64,000 bases of DNA, from positions 1-64,000 of the forward strand of contig NZ_JAQZAJ010000005.1 of the NCBI RefSeq assembly GCF_028737195.1. The letters are read 5' to 3'. Within the stretch, counting starts at the first letter, position 1; the number at the start of each line of letters is the position of its first letter. This stretch comes from Pseudovibrio exalbescens. Lineage in GTDB: Bacteria > Pseudomonadota > Alphaproteobacteria > Rhizobiales > Stappiaceae. The notes under the pieces are model-generated. The model was not told the origin of the DNA. It worked only from the letters and a program-made list of their open reading frames with translations, and searched no databases. Of this stretch, positions 45,587 to 52,573 are shown one piece after another. Position numbers and translations under genes: made by a program.

Positions 45587-46936
45587 ATGACTTCGCTCGA
45601 ATTACGTTACGCAACGCAAAGCGTTCCTCGTTACACCTCATATCCAACCGCTCCTCACTTTTCTGAGGCCGTTTCCGGCGCAGATTACGAGGGCTGGCTT
45701 GCAGCCATACCAGAGGACACACCCCTCTCGCTGTATCTGCATGTGCCGTTTTGCCGTGAGATGTGCCACTATTGTGGCTGTAACACGAAAGCCACAAAGC
45801 AAGATGAGCCGGTGGTCGCTTTTACGAAGACACTTCGAAAAGAAATCTCAATTGTGCTGCAGAAGCTAGGAAGCAAACGCCCTGTTCAACACATTCACTG
45901 GGGTGGTGGCACGCCGAGCCTTTTGCCGCGAGAAGCGTTCTTGGCGACATTCGAGCTGCTGAAGTCCGGCTTCGAATTTCTGCCAGATCTTGAACATGCC
46001 ATTGAACTGGACCCGCGCACCGTCACTCCCTACCTTGCTGAGACACTAACGATGGCCGGCGTGAACCGCGCCTCCCTTGGTGTGCAGGATTTTGACCTGA
46101 CCGTTCAGGAGAGTATCGGCCGGGTTCAGTCATTCGAGTGCGTCGAAGAAGCCTGTAAGGCCCTGCGGGGTGCTGGCATCAGCGAGATCAACTTTGATCT
46201 CATGTACGGGCTTCCGCATCAAACATCCGAGACCATTCTCAGAACCGTGGACCTGACCAAACAGCTAGCACCGGGCCGCATTGCCCTGTTTGGCTATGCT
46301 CATGTGCCATGGTTCAAGAAACACCAAAAGCTGATAAGCGAAGATGCTCTTCCAAAAACACAGGAGCGTATCGAGCTTTCAGATATCGCAAGAGATGCGC
46401 TTATCGCTGCAGGATACACCGCGATTGGGCTGGACCATTTCGCGCTGCCAGAAGACAGCATGGCCGTCGCCTTGAATGACGGAACGCTAAAGCGGAACTT
46501 CCAGGGCTACACGACCGACAAGGCCGAAACCCTGCTCGGCTTTGGACCCAGCTCCATTGGCTTCCTGCCAAAGGGCTATGTCCAGAACATACATGAGACC
46601 CGCGAATGGACCCGTCAGGTTGAAGATGGCGCACTGCCAATCAAGAAAGGGATTGCCGTCGACGCGGACGATCTATGCCGGGCTCACATCATTGAACGGC
46701 TGATGACCGCCTACGAGGTGGACATCGCAGAGGCTGCAGAACGGTTCGGGCTGAACCTCAACGGCTTTGCTGAAAGCTTTGCGCAGCTTCAACCGTTGCA
46801 AGCCGATGGACTGGTGTCCATTGATGGAAGTTTGGTGAAGGTGACCCAAGTGGGCGAGCGCTACGTTCGGGTAGTGGCAGCGGCATTTGACGCTTATCTG
46901 CACGCCAACGCTGCGCGGCATTCTGTGGCCGTGTGA
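45587..46936 (+). CDS. hemN: Oxygen-independent coproporphyrinogen III oxidase
   Basis: 449 residues. This radical SAM enzyme converts coproporphyrinogen III to protoporphyrinogen IX without oxygen. The cluster motif is CREMCHYC (Cys56, Cys60, Cys63), followed by CGC as in HemN proper and unlike HemW. Also seen are HWGGGTPSLL, the ASLGVQDF segment and GLDHFALPED. It keeps heme synthesis running in low oxygen. The perfect FNR/FixK box just upstream agrees with this use. Confidence 0.96.
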   Translation: MTSLELRYATQSVPRYTSYPTAPHFSEAVSGADYEGWLAAIPEDTPLSLYLHVPFCREMCHYCGCNTKATKQDEPVVAFTKTLRKEISIVLQKLGSKRPVQHIHWGGGTPSLLPREAFLATFELLKSGFEFLPDLEHAIELDPRTVTPYLAETLTMAGVNRASLGVQDFDLTVQESIGRVQSFECVEEACKALRGAGISEINFDLMYGLPHQTSETILRTVDLTKQLAPGRIALFGYAHVPWFKKHQKLISEDALPKTQERIELSDIARDALIAAGYTAIGLDHFALPEDSMAVALNDGTLKRNFQGYTTDKAETLLGFGPSSIGFLPKGYVQNIHETREWTRQVEDGALPIKKGIAVDADDLCRAHIIERLMTAYEVDIAEAAERFGLNLNGFAESFAQLQPLQADGLVSIDGSLVKVTQVGERYVRVVAAAFDAYLHANAARHSVAV

Positions 46937-46978
46937 TCCGGCCACTTTGCTTTGCGGGGAGCCTTTTCCGCTCGGTCC

Positions 46979-47698
46979 TTAGTGCATTCCGGTAAGCTGG
47001 CAAATGCCGCAGACGTTCTGGATCTGGATGCTGTCCTGCTTTTCTACCTTGATCAGACCCTTACGCTTCAGCTGCGAGATGACGCGGCTCACCGTTTCAA
47101 TTGTCAGGCCGAGATAGTCAGCGATTTCCTGGCGTGTCATGGAAAGAACAACGGACCGCGCATCAGGCACATCGGGGTTTGCGGGGCCTGAGCAGTTTGC
47201 GCCACCGCGATCCGGCACAAGGCTCATCAGAAACGTCGCAACGCGCTCCATGGCAGACTTGCGGCCCAACAACACGGTGTGATCGTGCAGGTGCTCCATC
47301 TGGGAAAGCAGGCATCGATTGACGTAGTGCTGAAGCAGCGGTGACGTTGCCACCTCACGGGTTTCGTAAACCTGAAGCTCTACGGCGGTGAGCGCCTCTG
47401 CGGTGCAGTCGAATGTGTCGTGATTGGTGAAGCCCAGCATGTCGCCAGCGCGCAGGACATAAACCACCTGTCGGCGGCCATCCGGCAGCAGCTTGTAGAG
47501 CATCATCACGCCTTCCAGCACTTCGTAAATGCGGTCTGCGCGGTCGCCCTCGTAAAACAGGACTTCGTGTGAACCCAAGCGATGTTTGCGACCTGAGCCG
47601 CTCTTGGAGCCACTCTCACGGTGCATGTCATTATCGATGTCAGTCAAGGAAGTAGCACCATCCGCCGCACAAGACCCAGCGTACAAAACCCGTTCCAT
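46979..47698 (-). CDS. fixK: Crp/Fnr-family regulator, FixK-like
   Basis: 239 residues: a cyclic-nucleotide-binding-like beta-roll (about 35-140), dimer helix and helix-turn-helix with TRQEIADYLGLTIETVSRVISQLKR, whose recognition residues E..SR fit TTGAT-type boxes. The N-terminus has only Cys10 and lacks the clustered cysteines that hold the 4Fe-4S centre of Fnr, so it is FixK-like and probably not a direct oxygen sensor. The C-terminus carries an unusual CGIC motif. The ATG at 47698 follows GAGGAGGGAAA. Its likely targets are the boxes before ccoN, hemN, hemA and perhaps fixL. FixLJ encoded 0.8 kb away probably controls it. Confidence 0.9.
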   Translation of the reverse strand: MERVLYAGSCAADGATSLTDIDNDMHRESGSKSGSGRKHRLGSHEVLFYEGDRADRIYEVLEGVMMLYKLLPDGRRQVVYVLRAGDMLGFTNHDTFDCTAEALTAVELQVYETREVATSPLLQHYVNRCLLSQMEHLHDHTVLLGRKSAMERVATFLMSLVPDRGGANCSGPANPDVPDARSVVLSMTRQEIADYLGLTIETVSRVISQLKRKGLIKVEKQDSIQIQNVCGICQLTGMH

Positions 47699-47709
47699 TT
47701 TCCCTCCTC

Positions 47710-47729
47710 GCACCTGAACTCTCAGGTGC
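47710..47729 (-). promoter_or_regulatory. Leader hairpin touching the fixK ribosome binding site
   Basis: GCACCTGA and TCAGGTGC form a perfect 8-bp stem with a 4-nt loop. In the transcript it ends at the base before GAGGAGG, so folding could limit ribosome access or protect the 5' end. Confidence 0.55.
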
Positions 47730-47788
47730 ATAATGCACTCCGAAAGCAACATCCAAGATATACCTTATCTCGAAAAGCCTTCGAAATA

Positions 47789-47822
47789 CAGAGCATCGAC
47801 ACCCGTCAATATCGACGCTCTG
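47789..47822. promoter_or_regulatory. Dyad upstream of fixK
   Basis: CAGAGCATCGA and TCGACGCTCTG match at ten of eleven positions around a 12-bp centre. It lies about 90-125 bp before the fixK start, in the range of an activator site. It could instead be a terminator for the preceding receiver gene, though it has no T run. Confidence 0.4.
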
Positions 47823-47944
47823 TTGTTACGAGCATGAATTGCAGAAGTACGCGGCTCTTGGCAACGTCAAAATCCGCAAGACCACTTAACTTGGAGATTT
47901 TTGGGAAGTTTTTTTGATGTGGCGCAAAGCTTTGCCCGCTAAAA

Positions 47945-48286
47945 TCAAACCGGAATAAATTGCAATAAGCTCTTTTCTTCCAATGGCTTACGTACAATTT
48001 TCGGCACAAAACCATCAATAAAAATTTGATCTAGATCTCTCCGCGGCAAGCCAGTCATTGCGACAATTTGCGGCGGCCCACCTTCTGCGGATAACTTGCG
48101 AATGATGTCGCGACCCGCCATTCCTGGCAGGGCAAGATCGACAAAGACAATATCGGATTGCTTGGGGCGCGAGGCCTCAAAAAAAGATTCGCCATCAATG
48201 TATGTTTTGGTGTTCAGTCCCAGTTCCTCAAAGAGGCAGCTGATCGCATCCCGGACTGAAGCATCATCTTCGATGACGTAGATCAC
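47945..48286 (-). CDS. Stand-alone receiver domain protein in the fix cluster
   Basis: 113 residues, only a receiver: acidic pair EDD (6-8), phosphoacceptor Asp50 in VFVDLALPG, Thr in AMTGLP and Lys104 in IVRKPLEE. No output domain exists. The start is GTG 48286 with a weak ribosome binding site. It lies between fixJ and fixK on the same strand. In Caulobacter a single-domain receiver, FixT, inhibits FixL as feedback; this gene could do the same, or drain phosphate from FixL. It has one cysteine (Cys17), so an iron-sulfur cluster like that proposed for FixT is unlikely within one chain. The role is inferred from position. Confidence 0.85.
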   Translation of the reverse strand: MIYVIEDDASVRDAISCLFEELGLNTKTYIDGESFFEASRPKQSDIVFVDLALPGMAGRDIIRKLSAEGGPPQIVAMTGLPRRDLDQIFIDGFVPKIVRKPLEEKSLLQFIPV

Positions 48287-48466
48287 TGATTACACCAAGT
48301 CTTTCTTTACGGAAGCGCCACCGGTTTATACAGAATACAGCGCTTAGTCGTAGTTTAGGCTCTACGCCTTTATATACAACACAGACAATGGTGTAGTGCG
48401 TAATTACCCACTCAAGGGTGATCACGCACTTTTATTTGACAGATTCTAAGTAAATGTACGTCAGTA

Positions 48467-49078
48467 TTACTGCGCAGGCGGCTCGCCGGTCAGTACAATA
48501 CGAACGAGATCTGCCGCATTACGCGCACCAAGCTTTTCCATGATGCGAGCGCGGTGAACTTCCACCGTACGCGGAGAAATCTTGAGATTGCGGCCAGCTT
48601 CCTTGTTGGAAGAACCTGCAGTGATCTCTGTCAACACCTGACGTTCACGAGGCGTGAGATTTTCAGCGCCCGGGAAATTGAACTGGCCATGTGCGCCAGC
48701 GCGGGTCACAGAAGAGATCGCCTCACGCACGCGAGAGATGATTGCATCAACATCGAATGGCTTTTCGATGAAGTCATATGCGCCATACTTGATCGCCTCC
48801 ACGGCCATTGGGATATCGCCCTGACCGGAGATGATGAAGATTGGTGCTTCAAATTTTTCAGCGTTCAGCGTTTTCAGGATATCGATACCTGAACGTCCAG
48901 GCATATGCACATCGAGCAGTACGCAGTTTGGTACAGTCGTTTCAACGGCACTCAGAAATTCTTCTGCGTTTGCATAAGCCCCGACCTCGAAGCCTTCGGT
49001 TTCGAAGAGCAACGAAAGCGCGTCACGAACCGCGGGATCGTCGTCAACGATATGGATCACAGACGGTGCAGACGTCAT
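48467..49078 (-). CDS. fixJ: Response regulator FixJ
   Basis: 203 residues. The receiver has phosphoacceptor Asp56 in VLLDVHMPG, the FixJ-type ISGQGDIPMAVEAIK segment and Lys in FIEKPFD. The C-terminal LuxR/GerE helix-turn-helix is LTPRERQVL...SNKEAGRNLKISPRTVEVHRARIMEKL. FixJ activated by FixL turns on fixK under low oxygen. ATG 49078 with GAAGGA upstream is preferred over the GTG at 49081. It lies 63 bp after fixL, in the same operon. Confidence 0.96.
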   Translation of the reverse strand: MTSAPSVIHIVDDDPAVRDALSLLFETEGFEVGAYANAEEFLSAVETTVPNCVLLDVHMPGRSGIDILKTLNAEKFEAPIFIISGQGDIPMAVEAIKYGAYDFIEKPFDVDAIISRVREAISSVTRAGAHGQFNFPGAENLTPRERQVLTEITAGSSNKEAGRNLKISPRTVEVHRARIMEKLGARNAADLVRIVLTGEPPAQ

Positions 49079-49141
49079 CACTTTGGTCCTTCAGTTCTCT
49101 TGTCTTTGTTTGTGCCACCAAATCAAGAAGAGTGGCACTGG

Positions 49142-50233
49142 TTACTTTGACGGAAGCCGAAGAACGAAAGTGGCACCCTTGCCCTCTTCCTTCGGCTCTA
49201 CAAACAAATCCCCACCGTGGTTCTGCGCTATACTGCGAGAAATCGCAAGTCCTACACCCAAACCGCGCCGCTTTGTCCCAGAAAATGCTTTGAATAGCCC
49301 ATCAATTGCTTCCGGACTGAGACCTGGACCCGTATCGGTTACACGAATGAAGACGTTGTCTTCAGAAAGCTCGACGTCGATGAGGACACGCTTGACCGGT
49401 GACTTGGCAACGGCCTGAGCCGCGTTTCTGATCAAGTTCACCAGGATCTGCTGGACCTGTACGCCGTCAATGTTCGCCTTATATGAGTAATCATCAAAGG
49501 TTGACGTAATTTCAACATCTTCAACATCGATGCCGACGCTCACCAGTTCGATGCACTCATCAACCACTGTTGCAAGCGTTTCATCTTTGCGGCGCAAGTC
49601 TTGCTTTTCGACGAAGTTGCGCATGCGCTGGATGATCTTGCTGGCACGCTCCGCTTCAACGACCGTTTTTTCCATCAGCTTGACGAGCTGAGCGTCCGGA
49701 TTTTCCGCAGTGCGGGCACGCCGGGCAGCGGTCTGCAAGTAGAGCATGATTGCCGTGAGCGGCTGATTGACCTCGTGCGCGATGGCAGCGCCCATTTCAT
49801 CGAGCGCGTTAACACGGGTCATCTTGACGAGATTTGCCTGCAATTCTGTCAGACGGGCTTCAATCTCCTTGCGGGAGCGCAGGTCGCGAACAATCCCGAT
49901 AAATTGGTGATCGTCAGCCGTTTTTGCCTCGCCGATGGACAGATCAAGCGGGATTGGCGTCCCATCCTTGTGCTGGCCCATTACCTCACGCCCGATACCA
50001 ATGATACGGCGCTCGCCGGTATCCAGATATCGCTGCATGTAGCTGTGGTGCGCGTGTGCGTCCTTGGCCCCCATCAGGATGCTCACGTTTTGCCCGACGG
50101 CCTCATCGCTTGAGTAGCCGAACATTTTCTCGCAAGCCTTATTGAAGAGCAGGATCTTACCGGCCTTATCGGTCACAACAATGCCGTCTGCGGCCGTGTC
50201 GAGTACGCTATCTAGACGCGCACTTGAATCCAT
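49142..50233 (-). CDS. fixL: Oxygen-sensing histidine kinase FixL
   Basis: 363 residues with no membrane helices: one PAS domain (about 5-118), then HisKA with His153 in IAHEVNQPL and the HATPase boxes DTGPGL and GLGVGLAIS. Aligned by eye to Bradyrhizobium FixL, the heme ligand His200 falls on His62 (AHHSYMQRY), Arg206 on Arg68 and the signalling Arg220 on Arg82 (RIIGIGR), so a heme PAS is expected. His214 is replaced by Arg76. Heme-bound oxygen should inhibit the kinase. Being short and soluble, it resembles a trimmed Bradyrhizobium FixL. A degenerate FNR/FixK box lies upstream, suggesting feedback. Confidence 0.93.
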   Translation of the reverse strand: MDSSARLDSVLDTAADGIVVTDKAGKILLFNKACEKMFGYSSDEAVGQNVSILMGAKDAHAHHSYMQRYLDTGERRIIGIGREVMGQHKDGTPIPLDLSIGEAKTADDHQFIGIVRDLRSRKEIEARLTELQANLVKMTRVNALDEMGAAIAHEVNQPLTAIMLYLQTAARRARTAENPDAQLVKLMEKTVVEAERASKIIQRMRNFVEKQDLRRKDETLATVVDECIELVSVGIDVEDVEITSTFDDYSYKANIDGVQVQQILVNLIRNAAQAVAKSPVKRVLIDVELSEDNVFIRVTDTGPGLSPEAIDGLFKAFSGTKRRGLGVGLAISRSIAQNHGGDLFVEPKEEGKGATFVLRLPSK

Positions 50234-50263
50234 GATGTGGTTCCTTGGTACATACTGCGTCCT

Positions 50264-50277
50264 TTGACTTACGCCAA
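50264..50277 (-). promoter_or_regulatory. Degenerate FNR/FixK box upstream of fixL
   Basis: TTGAC-TTAC-GCCAA lies within the larger dyad CCTTTG...CAAAGG (50261-50280), 30 bp before the fixL start. The inner bases deviate from consensus, so binding may be weak. Confidence 0.4.
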
Positions 50278-50325
50278 AGGTGGATGGGTATTTTGACTAG
50301 GTGCTACCGTATGCAGACTCTCCGG

Positions 50326-51504
50326 TCAATCACCTATCCAGCGACATAATAGTCTTGATGCATCGTTTAACTGCCCTATATCGCGGGCGAAACATAACCG
50401 AAAGAACGGTTTCCCGCCCGGCCCGAAGGCTGTACCGGGAGCCAACCCAACCCCTGTTTCACGGAGGATTGCGAAAGCAGTTTCACGAGAGTCAGCCAAG
50501 CCATCTATCGAGAAAAACAAATAAAACGCCCCGTCAGGCATAGAGAGGTTTAGCCGCGAGTGTTTCACAAAACGCTCGGTCAGGAGCGCGCGACCCCTTT
50601 GCGCCTTCTCCACCTGAAATTGCAGAAACTCATCCCCGTTCTGTAATGCGGCAACTGCCGCGCGCTGCATAAATGCCGCAGTGCCAGAAGTGGAATATTG
50701 GACAAGGTTTTCCACTATTTGGCCCATCCCCTTAGGGCAGGAAAGCCACCCGATTCGCCATCCTGTCATGGCCCAGTTTTTCGAAAACGTGTTCACATAG
50801 AGAATTGGGTCATCATCCTGAGCCACATCGTAGAAAGATGGCGCACGTTTTTCCTCGCCGAATACGAACCGGCCATAGACCTCATCGGCTATGATCCAAA
50901 GGTTGTTCTTCAGAGCGAATTCACGGAGTTCGGCGAGGGTTTCGCGGGTAGCAACCCAGCCAGTCGGGTTGCAAGGAGAGTTGATGAACAGGGCCTTGGT
51001 TTTTGAGGTAACCGACGCCTGGAGAAGCTCCATATCGAGCTCCCACCGCCCCTCAGAAAACTGCATTGGGACAAAGACAGGATGCGCTCCTGCTATCCCG
51101 GCACAGGCAGCCAAATTTGGCCAAACAGGGCTTGGAACGAGAATCTCTTCCCCTGCGGATACAGTTGCTTGGAGCGCAATGAGGATTGCATGCATACCTG
51201 ACCCGGTGACGAAAAAGCGATCAGACGAGAAAGGCCGCCCGTACACGTTTTCATGGTAGTTCGCCAGAGCCTCTCGCAACTCTGGAAGGCCACGCTGATA
51301 GGTATAAAAGGTCTCGCCATCCCGAAGGGATTTGTAGGCTGCCTCGCAAATGAAATCCGGTGTTGGAAGCTCTCCTTCACCCACCCAAAGAGGAATGAGA
51401 TTTTCCTGCTCCCTCCCTGCATTGACGAGCTCGACAATGCCACTTTCTGGCGCACTGAGCGCCTGCGAACGCAACGTTCCCAGCACCCCCTCAATTCCTT
51501 GCAT
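50326..51504 (-). CDS. Class I/II PLP-dependent aminotransferase
   Basis: About 392 residues. The PLP lysine lies in NTFSKNWAMTGWRIGW, preceded by NSPCNPTGWV and ADEVYGRFVF, all typical of the aspartate/aromatic aminotransferase fold type I. The C-terminal Arg for the substrate carboxylate is in FFRLCFA. The natural substrate is not clear; aspartate, alanine or aromatic amino acids are possible. ATG 51504 has a G6 run nine bases upstream, while the ATG at 51513 lies directly against it, so 51504 is preferred. It is not clearly in an operon with fixL, which ends its own promoter region 90 bp away. Confidence 0.92.
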   Translation of the reverse strand: MQGIEGVLGTLRSQALSAPESGIVELVNAGREQENLIPLWVGEGELPTPDFICEAAYKSLRDGETFYTYQRGLPELREALANYHENVYGRPFSSDRFFVTGSGMHAILIALQATVSAGEEILVPSPVWPNLAACAGIAGAHPVFVPMQFSEGRWELDMELLQASVTSKTKALFINSPCNPTGWVATRETLAELREFALKNNLWIIADEVYGRFVFGEEKRAPSFYDVAQDDDPILYVNTFSKNWAMTGWRIGWLSCPKGMGQIVENLVQYSTSGTAAFMQRAAVAALQNGDEFLQFQVEKAQRGRALLTERFVKHSRLNLSMPDGAFYLFFSIDGLADSRETAFAILRETGVGLAPGTAFGPGGKPFFRLCFARDIGQLNDASRLLCRWIGD

Positions 51505-51683
51505 GCGATGCATCCCCCCGTATCAAACGGCCGTGTTTTTTCCGGCTCACAGACTAACCCATTCGTCAAGGAACGGAAGAGCCCTCATTAGGGGCAAGAC
51601 TTAGTTTATTGCGTTATTCTCAACATTTAGAACGCAAATGCTCCAGTATTTGTACAGCGTAGAATTGCAAGGCCCACACACGC

Positions 51684-52454
51684 TCAATGCCGGGGTTTGG
51701 GCGGCTCTCGCTTGGGTTGTGCGCACGACGATGTTGGAGAGACAATAAATGCCTCCAAGGCGTAGGCATCGCTGCGCCAGCGAAACTCATCGTGCATCTG
51801 ACTCAAGTGAACGCGCATGCTGTTGAGCAAAGTGAGTTCATCATGACCGCCGAGCTTGCAGTGGATGGGTAGATTTTCGAAGAACTCTGAGAACCGACCT
51901 GCCGGAATATCCTGAACAGGGCGCGCATTGACCATTGCAGCCGTACGAAGACGATAGCGCGTGTTCAACGTCATCTTGCGCCACTCCTCACAGGGCATGG
52001 CAGTCATGTCGCCATAGCTCTGCATTATGGTATTTGCGCATTTCCCCAAAAAGCCTGCAATTTCCTGCGGCGGATGCTTGCTCTTTCGGCGCAAAGAGTT
52101 CAGCGCCATTTCGCTAACATAGTCCAATGCAATGGCGTAGTTGGACCACCGTGCCTTTTCCAAGGCATAAAGGAATGCTCTGTCCTCCGACAAAACCGGC
52201 CAGTGCCGCCCCGCTCGGTATCGGGTGTATTCCAGCACAGACTTCTGCACTAGAAATGCCGCCCTGTGATCGAGATAGACCGACACAGCCCTCGGGTCAC
52301 TAATGTCCCGATTTGAACGTAAAAACAAAAGGATACGTTGCCAAAGCTTCGGTTTTTCTATTTTAATTGGACTGGAATCACGAAAATCCCGGTGAGCGAG
52401 CTTTTTGATTTCTTCTTTGTTATTGCTCAAGTCCGGCCTCCACAAACTTATCAT
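51684..52454 (-). CDS. Unrecognised helical cytosolic protein
   Basis: 256 residues, no signal peptide or membrane helix, Arg-rich and mainly helical. Segments such as SVYLDHRAAFLVQKSVLEY and YRAGRHWPVLSEDRAFLYALEKARW look conserved but match no family I know. The C-terminus is Pro/Lys-rich. It is divergent from the hybrid kinase gene, sharing a 120-bp promoter region, so a functional link with that sensor is possible but unproven. Confidence 0.75.
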   Translation of the reverse strand: MISLWRPDLSNNKEEIKKLAHRDFRDSSPIKIEKPKLWQRILLFLRSNRDISDPRAVSVYLDHRAAFLVQKSVLEYTRYRAGRHWPVLSEDRAFLYALEKARWSNYAIALDYVSEMALNSLRRKSKHPPQEIAGFLGKCANTIMQSYGDMTAMPCEEWRKMTLNTRYRLRTAAMVNARPVQDIPAGRFSEFFENLPIHCKLGGHDELTLLNSMRVHLSQMHDEFRWRSDAYALEAFIVSPTSSCAQPKREPPKPRH

Positions 52455-52573
52455 GTGCGTGGTTATGCGCTCGAGTTCTCTTTATATGGCAAGACTCTTG
52501 CCTTTCCATGAAGTTCGGTCAACTGTGATTTTCGAAAAGCCTAAAAATAACCCATTAAAGACGCGGGGTAACT

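Noticed and set aside
47914-47927. TTGATGTGGCGCAA as an FNR/FixK box upstream of fixK
   Set aside because: The right half CGCAA deviates too far from RTCAA and the site lies over 200 bp from the start codon.
48398-48410. GCGTAATTACCCA as a possible FixJ-binding site before the receiver gene
   Set aside because: It resembles described FixJ sites only loosely, and I cannot recall the consensus precisely enough to assign it.
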